From Bacteroidales bacterium (GTDB taxonomy: Bacteria; Bacteroidota; Bacteroidia; Bacteroidales; UBA10428): a stretch of 64,000 nucleotides of DNA. Positions 26,049 to 34,592 of this stretch are shown piece by piece. Location: assembly GCA_035299085.1 (NCBI GenBank), contig DATGXG010000013.1:124001-188000 (forward strand), given 5' to 3'. A model generated the notes under the pieces. The model was not told where the DNA came from and did not search any database. It worked only from the letters and a program-made list of their open reading frames with translations. The translations under genes were made by a program, and so were the position numbers. The number at the start of each line of letters is the position of its first letter. Positions within the stretch are counted from its first letter, which is position 1.

Positions 26049-27266
26049 ATGAAAGAATCAGTTGCTATTTTATGTGCAGGTGGTCCGGCACCCGGAATCA
26101 ACACGGTAATCGGATCAGTTGCAAAAGTGTTTCTCAATGCAGGTTATGATGTACTGGGAATTCATGAGGGATATAAAACCCTGTTCACCGATTCTCCGAA
26201 TTTTGAGCATCTCGATTTCGCCTTTGCCGACAGTATATACAGTCGCGGGGGTTCAGCACTGAAGATGAGCCGCTATAAACCCAAAGATGACGAGTTTAAA
26301 ACCGATTTCTTTACAAAGAATAATGTGAAATTGCTTGTGACCATCGGTGGTGATGATACTGCTTCAACAGCCAACCGGATAAGCAAGTTCCTGGCAAACA
26401 ATAAGGTTAAGATGTCGAACATCCACGTTCCGAAGACAATCGACAATGACCTTCCGCTTCCTGAAGGCACCCCTACTTTCGGATATCATACAGCAAAAGA
26501 AGAAGGTGTAAGAATTGGTACCACTTTATATGAAGATGCCCGCACAAGCGGCAACTGGTTTGTAGTTTCAGCTATGGGCCGTGAGGCAGGCCACCTTGCC
26601 TTCGGTATCGGCACTGCCTGTCATTACCCGATGATTGTGATTCCTGAAATGTTCAATAAAACCAAGATCACTTTCGATGCCATCACCAAGATGATCATTT
26701 CTTCGATGATCAAGAGAAAGATCCTGGGAATTGAATACGGTGTTGCAATTGTCAGCGAAGGTGTTTTTCATTTCATGAGCGACGAGGAAATTGAAGGCAC
26801 AGGTATCAATTTCACCTATGATGACCATGGCCATCCTGAGCTGGGCAATGTAAGTAAGGCTCATATCTTCAATATGCTTGTTCAGCGGAAGCTTAAAAAA
26901 CTGAACATTTCAGTGAAAAGCCGTCCGAACGAAATCGGCTATGAGCTGCGCTGTGTAAGGCCGATTGCATTCGACCTGAGTTATGCAACCATCCTGGGAA
27001 CCGGTGTTATGAAGTTATTCCAGGACGGTGTTTCCGGCTGTATGGTAACCCAGACACCTGCAGGCGATATCCTTCCGCTTTACATGAAAGATGTAGAAGA
27101 TGAGAATGGGAAAGTAAAACCGCGACTGGTTAACATGAATTCTGAAAAAGTAAAGCTTGTTTTTGAAAACAACCTGCATTACATCACTCAGAATGACTAT
27201 AAGGCAGCGAAAAAATATCTGCCCGATCCCGAAGAATATAACTTCAAAAAGATTCTGAACTGGTAG
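26049..27266 (+). CDS. Phosphofructokinase, pyrophosphate-type active site
   Basis: Glycolytic 6-phosphofructokinase of 405 residues. The glycine loop is GGPAPGIN (about 11-18). GGDDT (100-104) and PKTIDND (128-134) carry the two residues that distinguish PPi-dependent enzymes (Asp103 and Lys129) from ATP-dependent ones, which have Gly at both places. GREAGHLAFG supplies sugar-phosphate contacts. The reaction would be reversible and use PPi as phosphate donor. A second gene of the same type follows after 92 bp, with a terminator between, so each is probably expressed separately. Confidence 0.88.
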   Translation: MKESVAILCAGGPAPGINTVIGSVAKVFLNAGYDVLGIHEGYKTLFTDSPNFEHLDFAFADSIYSRGGSALKMSRYKPKDDEFKTDFFTKNNVKLLVTIGGDDTASTANRISKFLANNKVKMSNIHVPKTIDNDLPLPEGTPTFGYHTAKEEGVRIGTTLYEDARTSGNWFVVSAMGREAGHLAFGIGTACHYPMIVIPEMFNKTKITFDAITKMIISSMIKRKILGIEYGVAIVSEGVFHFMSDEEIEGTGINFTYDDHGHPELGNVSKAHIFNMLVQRKLKKLNISVKSRPNEIGYELRCVRPIAFDLSYATILGTGVMKLFQDGVSGCMVTQTPAGDILPLYMKDVEDENGKVKPRLVNMNSEKVKLVFENNLHYITQNDYKAAKKYLPDPEEYNFKKILNW

Positions 27267-27273
27267 TTCAAAT

Positions 27274-27301
27274 AAAAGCAGGGCCTCAAACCCTGCTTTT
27301 T
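27274..27301 (+). terminator. Intrinsic terminator between the two PFK genes
   Basis: Perfect 10-bp arms aaaagcaggg (27274-27283) and ccctgctttt (27291-27300) with a 7-nt loop. The T-run follows directly. The A-rich left arm would let it act on either strand. Confidence 0.85.
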
Positions 27302-27358
27302 GTTTAAATTTACATATCTTTATGTATATGAAATTCATAAATCCGTAAAGCATTTTTC

Positions 27359-28561
27359 ATGACTGCTTCAGCTAAAAAGAAAGGTTCGATAGCCATTCTT
27401 ACAGGTGGCGGAGATGTTCCGGGCCTTAACCCGGCCATACGTGCAATTACAATAAGAGCATTGAGGGAAGGGTACCAGGTGATCGGCCTGCGCAGAGGAT
27501 GGGCCGGAATCATGGAGCTCGTTCGGGACAAGAAGGCAGATAACAGCGAAAAATACATGGTGCTTACTGAAGAAATAGTGAATAAGGCCGGGAGAACGGG
27601 CGGTACTTTTCTTCATACATCGCGTACCCGTCCCAGCCATGTACCCAAAGCCATGGTTCCCCCACACTACCAGGCCAGGTACAACAACGAGATGAATGAT
27701 CTCACAGAAGAGGTAATTAAAAACCTTGAATATCTCAATGTGGAGTACCTTATTCCCATTGGCGGTGATGATACGCTCAGTTATGGTGTCAGATTGTATT
27801 CCGAAGGAGTTAAGGTAGTTGCTATCCCGAAAACAATGGATAATGATGTTCCGGGAACCGATTATTGCATCGGTTTCAGCACGTGTGTCACACGCACCAT
27901 CCAGATGTGTAACACGCTTCGTACATCAGCGGGTTCACATGAAAGGATACTGGTTATTGAAGTATTTGGCCGGTATGCGGGTTTTACGGCTATGCTGCCT
28001 ACAATGGCAGGAGCTGCAAACCGTTGCGTGATCCCTGAACACCGGTTCGATCCTGATTTATTGACGAAGCTTTTAATTGAGGACCGTGAAAAAAACCCAA
28101 GCCATTATTCGGTTGTACTGGTATCTGAAGGAGCCAAAATGAACGGGATCAATGAGACTTCACATTTGTCTGTTTCTTCCCAGGATGTATACGGACACAG
28201 CCTGAGCGGTGGAATCGGAGAACTTGTGTCAGAAAAAATAAGGGAACTTTCACCTTCTCATTGCGGTGGAAAGAAGGTGAATACAATTTATCAGCAACTG
28301 GGGTACCTTGTCAGAGGCGGAGATCCGGATGCCATTGATTCTATCGTTCCTATGGCATATGGAAACCTTGCACTCGACCTTATTTTAAAGGGTATTCACG
28401 GACGGCTTGTTGTTTTACGGAACGGCCGCTATGATAATGCGCCTATTGATGTGGTTACAAGCACAAACAAAGTGATTGACATTAAAAGGTATTATAATGT
28501 GGAACGATACCGCCCGCATTATAAAAGCTTTGAATTCCAGCCTTTATTTATAATGGCCTGA
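27359..28561 (+). CDS. Second phosphofructokinase, pyrophosphate-type active site
   Basis: A 400-residue PfkA-family protein. GGGDVPGLNPAI (about 17-28) is the nucleotide/PPi loop, GGDDT (135-139) and PKTMDND (157-163) again show the Asp/Lys pair of PPi users, and FGRYAGFTA follows. It differs clearly from the upstream paralogue (different loop, an insert with THLHTSRTRPSH-like residues near 85-97). The two therefore belong to different subgroups and are not a recent duplication. It converges with the SPOR lipoprotein gene, with two bases between stops. Confidence 0.87.
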   Translation: MTASAKKKGSIAILTGGGDVPGLNPAIRAITIRALREGYQVIGLRRGWAGIMELVRDKKADNSEKYMVLTEEIVNKAGRTGGTFLHTSRTRPSHVPKAMVPPHYQARYNNEMNDLTEEVIKNLEYLNVEYLIPIGGDDTLSYGVRLYSEGVKVVAIPKTMDNDVPGTDYCIGFSTCVTRTIQMCNTLRTSAGSHERILVIEVFGRYAGFTAMLPTMAGAANRCVIPEHRFDPDLLTKLLIEDREKNPSHYSVVLVSEGAKMNGINETSHLSVSSQDVYGHSLSGGIGELVSEKIRELSPSHCGGKKVNTIYQQLGYLVRGGDPDAIDSIVPMAYGNLALDLILKGIHGRLVVLRNGRYDNAPIDVVTSTNKVIDIKRYYNVERYRPHYKSFEFQPLFIMA

Positions 28562-28563
28562 AT

Positions 28564-29001
28564 TTATTTTTGCCTGTAAACCCAAGCCTCAGGCTGAAGG
28601 TCTGTACGGAATTTATCAATGGCAGCAACACTTTCACGATAATTATCATATGATCTTGCCGATACCATACGGAATTCACCGGGACCGGGAAGAATCTCAG
28701 CTTCATAACCCATTCCTTTAAGTTTCTGGGCATAGTTATCAGCATTGGCACTCACTTTAAAACAGCCCACTATCATATAATACCTGCCTGTAACGGCAGA
28801 AGACGTCTGAATGGATTGCTCAACAGGAGTTGCTGCCTGGGTGCTTCCCGGCGCATAATTAGCTGTTGAATCGTAAGTTTGGGCTATTGAATCGGAATCC
28901 GAAGAAACAATTTGAACGGGTTTGGGAGACGACTTCCTGAAATATTTGCATCCGCTGCAAAACAGCACTGTTAAAATCAGAACGTAAGCCAGGTTTTTCA
29001 T
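28564..29001 (-). CDS. SPOR-domain lipoprotein
   Basis: A 145-residue envelope protein. The signal (about 1-16) ends in a lipobox FCSGC, then a low-complexity Ser/Thr linker (about 20-70) leads to a C-terminal SPOR-like domain (about 72-145, RYYMIVGCFKVSANADNYAQ). SPOR domains bind denuded peptidoglycan at division sites, so a cell-wall role is likely. The ATG at 29001 is chosen over 29034 because it places the signal peptide at the N-terminus. No other gene shares its transcript. Confidence 0.78.
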   Translation of the reverse strand: MKNLAYVLILTVLFCSGCKYFRKSSPKPVQIVSSDSDSIAQTYDSTANYAPGSTQAATPVEQSIQTSSAVTGRYYMIVGCFKVSANADNYAQKLKGMGYEAEILPGPGEFRMVSARSYDNYRESVAAIDKFRTDLQPEAWVYRQK

Positions 29002-29140
29002 GATGTAATTATTGGATGTAACAATGGTATTCAATACATTATAAACAAATTTACCAAAATAAGTTTGTTGTTATGTTATTCCGCCGAAGTTTTCTAAATT
29101 TACTGATACTGTATACTAAATAATTTATAAAAAGTTGCAT

Positions 29141-30139
29141 ATGACTGATCTATCCACTGTTTTTGCCGGTATTAAACTTAAAAATCCCATTATAATTGGC
29201 AGTTCAGGTTTATCCGATTCTGTCGAAAACATTGTTGAACTTGAAAAATCAGGTGCTGCAGCCATTGTCCTTAAATCGCTTTTCGAAGAGGAAATCCTGA
29301 AGGAATTAAATGCCAGTATGCAGCGGATGAGTTCTGAAGGATTTTTGTATCCTGAGACAGTTGATTATTATGAGCAGCTTGAATCGCCCGCCGAAGCTAC
29401 AGTCACTTACCTTGACCAGATACGTCGTGCAAAACAGGCAGTCAGTATTCCAGTCATTGCAAGTATCAATTGCATTACCGCATCGCAATGGACTTATTTT
29501 CCTCTTCAGATTCAACAAGCCGGAGCCGATGCCATTGAACTGAATATTTTTGTTCTACCCAGCGATTTTAACCGTCGGCCCGAAGATAACGAAAGAGTGT
29601 ACTTTAATATCATTGAGCAGGTTAAGAAACAGGTCAGCATACCAATTATTGTTAAACTGAGTTATTATTTTTCAAACCTCGCCGCTTTCCTGCAAAAAGT
29701 TTCGTTCTCCGGTATCAAAGGACTTGTATTATTCAACCGGTTCTATAATCCCGACATTGATATCGAAAACATGGAATTTACATCAGGCGGTGTTCTGAGC
29801 AGCCCCAGCGATTTTTATATGTCACTGCGTTGGGTAGGAATTCTCTCGGGTAGAATGGGATGCAACCTGGCTGCATCCACCGGTGTACACGACGGTTCCT
29901 CACTCATAAAAGTGATGCTTGCAGGCGCAAATGCCGTTGAAATTGCATCTACCGTATATATAAACGGGTACAACCAGGTTCAGATCATGCTGGACGAACT
30001 TGAAAACTGGATGAACTCGAAATCATTCAGTTCGGTCGAAAGCTTCAGGGGAACTATGAGCCAGTCGAAAACAACGAATCCCGCAGCTTTTGAAAGAGTT
30101 CAGTTCATGAAGTATTTTAGGGGATTCAGGAATTCCTGA
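29141..30139 (+). CDS. Dihydroorotate dehydrogenase-like flavoprotein
   Basis: A 332-residue TIM-barrel protein of the PyrD-like class. The start LSTVFAGIKLKNPIIIGSSG (about 3-22) and the Lys in AIVLKSLFEEE are the FMN-binding opening of class 1 DHODs. IASINC, IELNIF, and the C-terminal AASTGVHDG and AGANAVEIAS are the phosphate-binding loops. Bacteria with this protein usually also have a true PyrD, and members are named only dihydroorotate dehydrogenase-like, so the substrate is uncertain. The ATG at 29141 is used; a TTG at 29135 is less likely. It ends exactly where the convergent redoxin gene ends. Confidence 0.82.
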   Translation: MTDLSTVFAGIKLKNPIIIGSSGLSDSVENIVELEKSGAAAIVLKSLFEEEILKELNASMQRMSSEGFLYPETVDYYEQLESPAEATVTYLDQIRRAKQAVSIPVIASINCITASQWTYFPLQIQQAGADAIELNIFVLPSDFNRRPEDNERVYFNIIEQVKKQVSIPIIVKLSYYFSNLAAFLQKVSFSGIKGLVLFNRFYNPDIDIENMEFTSGGVLSSPSDFYMSLRWVGILSGRMGCNLAASTGVHDGSSLIKVMLAGANAVEIASTVYINGYNQVQIMLDELENWMNSKSFSSVESFRGTMSQSKTTNPAAFERVQFMKYFRGFRNS

Positions 30140-30721
30140 TTATACAAGGTCCCTGGCTTCCTCAGGCATCCAGTGCTTGTCTTTTCCTTCCCATTTAATA
30201 GTGCATCCTATGGGATTGGTGAGTTTTACACTGATTTCACTGCCACTTGTGAGTTCGGTTAGAACACGGTCAAGGTCATTCACCGTTGATTGTGCTGCGT
30301 CACGCGGATTATCGAGTGCCCTGCCTGTGTAGACCAGTTTTCTTTCCTGGTCAAATACAAAAAAGTGAGGAGTCCTCAAAGCACCGTATTGAATTGCCGT
30401 TTCCTGGCTCTCGTCATGCAGATATGCCCAGGGAAACCGGTATTGCTGCATACGCCGGATCATATGATCAAAATCATCCTCGCGGTATGTGTTGGCACTG
30501 TTTGAATTAATGGCTACAAATCCGACGCCCTGCGGATTGAATTTTTCTGCGGTCTGCCGTGTAATCTCATCGGAACCCAACACATAGGGACAATGATTGC
30601 ATGTGAAGAAAACCACAAGGTATTTATAAGTACTGAAGTGTTTAAGTTCATATAATTTCCCGTCAGTACCCTTTAACCTGAAATCGGGAGCAGTCTGTCC
30701 AAGTTGCAGTGTGAAACTCAT
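30140..30721 (-). CDS. Thioredoxin-fold redoxin (AhpC/TSA-like)
   Basis: A 193-residue cytosolic thiol protein. [12 protein letters not shown] (about 10-21) is the redoxin opening and [10 protein letters not shown] (about 38-47) carries a CxxC pair. [10 protein letters not shown] includes the cis-Pro region. The family is usually annotated as thioredoxin family protein and its partner is unknown. No signal peptide is present if the ATG at 30721 (MSFTLQLG) is used; the longer form from 30748 lacks any added family sequence. Confidence 0.82.
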   Translation of the reverse strand: MSFTLQLGQTAPDFRLKGTDGKLYELKHFSTYKYLVVFFTCNHCPYVLGSDEITRQTAEKFNPQGVGFVAINSNSANTYREDDFDHMIRRMQQYRFPWAYLHDESQETAIQYGALRTPHFFVFDQERKLVYTGRALDNPRDAAQSTVNDLDRVLTELTSGSEISVKLTNPIGCTIKWEGKDKHWMPEEARDLV

Positions 30722-30777
30722 AATTTTAAAAATTTCACGGTATAACAATTTTTTGTATCCAAATGTTTATGAAGCAT

Positions 30778-31983
30778 CTAAATGATCCTGAGATCAGACA
30801 TACATGATTTTATTTTCTCAAAAGACCGTTCAATGTTGTTGTCAAGTCCGATTGAAAACCGGATTAAGCCTTCACAAAGTCCCATCTCACGCTGCAATTC
30901 TTCGGGAACTTCGGAAGAAGTGCTCTTACCCGAGTTACTGAATAACGTTTTAAAGTATCCAAGGCTCACAGCAAGGTATCCTACGCCCTGGAGCTGGAGG
31001 TTTTTCATGAGTTCATTGGCAATATGGGATGTCTCGAGTTCAAGAACAACCATTCCGCCATAACCATATCCCTTATTCAGCATGCTGTTAAACAAATTAT
31101 ACTGAGGATGACCCGGTAAACCGGGATATCCGACCTTCAGACCCAGCTTTTTCATTTCGGTAGCCACATACATGGCATTGTGCCCGTGCTGCCTGATTCT
31201 TACATGCAATGTGTGCAGGTTTTTCCAGATAGATGAGGAGCGCATCGGATCAAGCACCGGTCCGAGCAACATGGCAGTTCCGTCATTCACATTTGAAAGG
31301 CTGTCAATGAACTCCCGGCTTCCGCAAATAGCCCCGGCAACACAATCGTTTTTGCCGTTTATGAATTTAGTCATACTGTACACGGTGATATCCGCACCAA
31401 GCCTTGCCGGGGTAAGCATCATCGGACAGAATGTATTATCAACCATAAGAAGTACATTGCTGTCATGGGCAATCTGCGCCAGAGAAGGAATGTCTGAAAT
31501 CTGCAAAAGCGGATTTGTCATGGATTCAGTATAAATCAGACGTGTATTCGGACGAATTGCCTTTCTCACACTGTCGAGATTGGTAATATCCACAAAGGTG
31601 ACCTGTATGTTAAAACGTGGCAGGTAGTTTTTCAGAAAGGCATATGTACCGCCATAGGTTGTAACGCTTGTAATGATATGATCTCCGGCTTTGCAACATT
31701 GCAGGATCGAGCAGGTAATTGCCGCCATTCCTGAAGAAGTAACCCATGCAGATTCGGTGTCTTCCATGGAGGCCAGCGCATCAGCCAGATATTTGTTGCT
31801 GGGATTCCAGTGCCTTGAATAAAGAAAGCAACCTTCGGTATGACCCAGAAAGGTTTCGGTCATAGTTTCAGGATCCATGAAAGTAAACGTGGATGAATCG
31901 GTAATACCCGGATTTACACCTCCGAATTCATCAAACTGAAGCATGTCCTGTATGCGCGTTGCCGGATCAAAAGTGTTTTTCAT
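30778..31983 (-). CDS. Cys/Met metabolism PLP-dependent enzyme
   Basis: A 401-residue fold-type I PLP enzyme of the trans-sulfuration family (cystathionine gamma-synthase/lyase, methionine gamma-lyase, O-acetylhomoserine sulfhydrylase). SSGMAAI is the phosphate-binding loop, VDNTFCPM holds the PLP Asp, and YSMTKFINGKND places the Schiff-base Lys at about 206. YSRHWNPS replaces the common YSRYxNPT. Which reaction it performs cannot be told from sequence. A methionine link is suggested by metH and metF 3-7 kb away. TTG at 31989 is an alternative start; the ATG at 31983 is preferred. It is divergent from the response regulator gene across 187 bp. Confidence 0.85.
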   Translation of the reverse strand: MKNTFDPATRIQDMLQFDEFGGVNPGITDSSTFTFMDPETMTETFLGHTEGCFLYSRHWNPSNKYLADALASMEDTESAWVTSSGMAAITCSILQCCKAGDHIITSVTTYGGTYAFLKNYLPRFNIQVTFVDITNLDSVRKAIRPNTRLIYTESMTNPLLQISDIPSLAQIAHDSNVLLMVDNTFCPMMLTPARLGADITVYSMTKFINGKNDCVAGAICGSREFIDSLSNVNDGTAMLLGPVLDPMRSSSIWKNLHTLHVRIRQHGHNAMYVATEMKKLGLKVGYPGLPGHPQYNLFNSMLNKGYGYGGMVVLELETSHIANELMKNLQLQGVGYLAVSLGYFKTLFSNSGKSTSSEVPEELQREMGLCEGLIRFSIGLDNNIERSFEKIKSCMSDLRII

Positions 31984-32170
31984 AACCAACTTATTTTTAA
32001 AAAAATTACTCCTTTCTGCCTGCTATAACAATGATTTATTACCATAGCAGAGGCATAAATTTTTATCCCCTGATATCAGACATTAGCCATTCGGTTTTCA
32101 CCTTTCATCAAGTAAGTTTTACTCACGTCTCAAACTGTCGTATATCCATTCAAAACAAAACAACAAAACA

Positions 32171-32572
32171 ATGTTAACCGACTTAAGTAGCAAAACCATA
32201 CTGATCGCTGAAGATGACGAAATCAACTATAAATACCTGAATTTACTGTTATCCAGAAAAACGGGTATAAACATTTTATGGGCTATCAATGGCCAGATAG
32301 CCATTGATTTTTGTCACCAATACAAACATATCGACATCGTACTTATGGATCTTCAGTTGCCGGTTATCGACGGACTGGAAGCCATAAGGCAGATTAAATC
32401 ATTCAGGCCGAATCTTCCCATCATCGTTCATACGGCCAATGCCTATGGAGATGAATGTGAAAAGTGTTATGAAGCTGGTTGTGACGAATATATAACAAAA
32501 CCAGCCAGTTTTGACCAGTTGTTGTATAAAATTGAAAATCTGCTGACGCCTGTTCACGCTGCGAAAGAATAA
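32171..32572 (+). CDS. Single-domain response regulator (CheY-like)
   Basis: A 133-residue receiver domain without an output domain. Acidic pocket EDDE (14-17), phospho-acceptor D60 (VLMDLQLPVIDG), and the Lys of YITKPASF near 110 are all present. It may be a phosphorelay shuttle or act by protein contact. No histidine kinase gene is adjacent. It lies 44 bp before the acyl-CoA synthetase gene on the same strand. Confidence 0.88.
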   Translation: MLTDLSSKTILIAEDDEINYKYLNLLLSRKTGINILWAINGQIAIDFCHQYKHIDIVLMDLQLPVIDGLEAIRQIKSFRPNLPIIVHTANAYGDECEKCYEAGCDEYITKPASFDQLLYKIENLLTPVHAAKE

Positions 32573-32616
32573 TTTATCTGATATTTTTTTTATATTGCAG
32601 GTAAAACACCTGCACC

Positions 32617-34524
32617 ATGAAAACTTTGATAAGTCTGTTTGAGGATTGTGTAAAAAAATACAATGACAGTGTTTTCCTCCTTGAAAAAAAGAATAATAAA
32701 TATATCGGTTCCACTTTCAGAGAAGTTCACGAAAAAGTATGCCATTTTGGTGCCGGTTTGGTTGCCATGGGTGTTGAAAAGGGCGACCGGCTTGCTCTCC
32801 TGGCTGAAGGCAGGAACGACTGGGTTGTTGCCGAGCTCGGTATATTTTACGCCGGTGCCATTAATGTGCCACTCTCACAGAAGCTTACAGAACCGTCTGA
32901 AATAAAATTCAGGCTTCAGCATTCAGGTACCCGTTTCGTTATCGTATCAAAAACGCAGGCAAAAAAAGTTCTGCCTTTAATGGATTCATTGCCTGAGGTT
33001 GAAAAAGCGATTCTCCTTGATCAGCAGCCATCCTACGAAAAAAACGAAATTTCATTTTCCGAAATCATGAACCGGGGAAAGGAATTACTTGCCGCGGATC
33101 CTGAAAAATTCAATGAAAGATGGATGTCTGTTAAAGAAAGCGATTATGCCAATATCTGTTATACTTCCGGAACCACGGCTGATCCGAAAGGAATTATCTT
33201 AAGTCACCGGAATTACACGGCTAACATTGAACAGTCATTAAGCCTTTTCGTCATACCCAAATACTGGACTACCCTTCTGTACCTGCCATGGGACCATGCT
33301 TTTGCGCACACTTGCGGAATCTATACCCTTATGTCGTGCGGTGCCAGCGCTGCATCGCTGCAGACTGGGGACACTCCGATGGAAACCCTTCGGAATATAC
33401 CCATTAATATAAAAGAAAACAGGCCCTATTTTTTAATGAGTGTCCCTGCCATCGCAAAGAATTTCAGGAGTAACATTGAAAAAGCCATAAAGGATAAAGG
33501 AGAAACAACCGAAAAGCTGTTCAACACAGCCATGAATATGGCTTATGTATATAACGGGAATGGATGGAATAAAGGGAAAGGTCTGAGATTTCTGCTAAAG
33601 CCATTGGTTGTGTTATTCGATAAAATACTTTTCAGTAAAGTCAGGGAGGCTTTCGGAGGCCGGCTTGAATATTTTATAGGAGGTGGAGCAATCCTGGACA
33701 TGGATCTTCAAAAGTTTTTCTATGCCTTAGGGTTTCCGATGTACCAGGGATATGGCCTGACTGAAGCATCCCCGGTGATTTCTTCCAATAATCCGGATAA
33801 ACACAAACTCGGTTCATCAGGCACCCTGGTAAAATATATGGATCTCAAAATTTGTGACGACAAGGGAAACTCTTTACCTGCAGGAGAGGAAGGCGAAATC
33901 GTGATCAGGGGTGAAAATGTGATGGTGGGCTACTGGAAAAATCCTGAGGCCACTGCTGACGCCATAAGAGACGGATGGCTTTATACCGGTGACCGGGGTC
34001 ATATTGACAAGGATGGTTTCCTTTATGTACTGGGCCGTTTTAAAAGCCTGCTGATCGGTGATGACGGTGAAAAATACAGCCCCGAGAATATTGAAGAGTC
34101 ACTCGTTTACCATTCAAAATATATTGACCAGGTATTGTTATATAACAATCAGAACGCTTACACTACGGCACTCATTTATCCCAACGCGGCAGCGCTTAAA
34201 AGTTTTATTGCCGAAAGGAATCTTAAACCGGGAGATGAAAATACCTTCACTGAAATCGTCAAACTGATTAAGGGTCAGATTGACATGTTCCAGTCGGGCG
34301 GTAAACATGGCAATATGTTTCCTTCGAGATGGCTACCCTCGACTTTTTCAATCATCTCAGAAGGTTTTACCGAGGATAATCATTTTCTGAACAGCATGCT
34401 GAAAACGGTAAGACCGAAAATCCATGAACATTTTAGGGAAAGATTCAATTATATGTATACGCCCGAAGGAAAAAATATAGTGAACCTTCAAAACCTGAAT
34501 GCCGTAAAGGCAATATTGAAGTGA
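32617..34524 (+). CDS. Long-chain acyl-CoA synthetase (AMP-forming)
   Basis: Adenylate-forming ligase of 635 residues that activates fatty acids to acyl-CoA. The P-loop-like motif is YTSGTTADPKGI (about 187-198), the A5 motif is YQGYGLTEASPVI, and GWLYTGDRG is the hinge region. The C-terminal subdomain carries the FKSLLIGDDGEKYSPENIE segment, where the catalytic Lys occurs in related enzymes. The extra length is typical of the FadD/long-chain group. No other beta-oxidation gene is present here. It precedes metH by 68 bp but metH has its own promoter-like boxes. Confidence 0.87.
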   Translation: MKTLISLFEDCVKKYNDSVFLLEKKNNKYIGSTFREVHEKVCHFGAGLVAMGVEKGDRLALLAEGRNDWVVAELGIFYAGAINVPLSQKLTEPSEIKFRLQHSGTRFVIVSKTQAKKVLPLMDSLPEVEKAILLDQQPSYEKNEISFSEIMNRGKELLAADPEKFNERWMSVKESDYANICYTSGTTADPKGIILSHRNYTANIEQSLSLFVIPKYWTTLLYLPWDHAFAHTCGIYTLMSCGASAASLQTGDTPMETLRNIPINIKENRPYFLMSVPAIAKNFRSNIEKAIKDKGETTEKLFNTAMNMAYVYNGNGWNKGKGLRFLLKPLVVLFDKILFSKVREAFGGRLEYFIGGGAILDMDLQKFFYALGFPMYQGYGLTEASPVISSNNPDKHKLGSSGTLVKYMDLKICDDKGNSLPAGEEGEIVIRGENVMVGYWKNPEATADAIRDGWLYTGDRGHIDKDGFLYVLGRFKSLLIGDDGEKYSPENIEESLVYHSKYIDQVLLYNNQNAYTTALIYPNAAALKSFIAERNLKPGDENTFTEIVKLIKGQIDMFQSGGKHGNMFPSRWLPSTFSIISEGFTEDNHFLNSMLKTVRPKIHEHFRERFNYMYTPEGKNIVNLQNLNAVKAILK

Positions 34525-34556
34525 TTTGTAGTTGACTTCTTTTTGGGGTAAATTTG
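34525..34556 (+). promoter_or_regulatory. Probable metH promoter
   Basis: TTTG (34525-34528) and TAAATTTG (34549-34556), separated by 20 nt, match the Bacteroidetes -33 and -7 consensus boxes exactly. The second box ends 36 bp before the metH ATG. The leader is too short for a cobalamin or SAM riboswitch. Confidence 0.55.
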
Positions 34557-34592
34557 CAGGATATTCCTGGTCATTAAATCTTTTATATCTGA

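Noticed and set aside
34525..34592. Cobalamin or SAM riboswitch before metH
   Set aside because: The leader is too short and has no recognisable riboswitch core.
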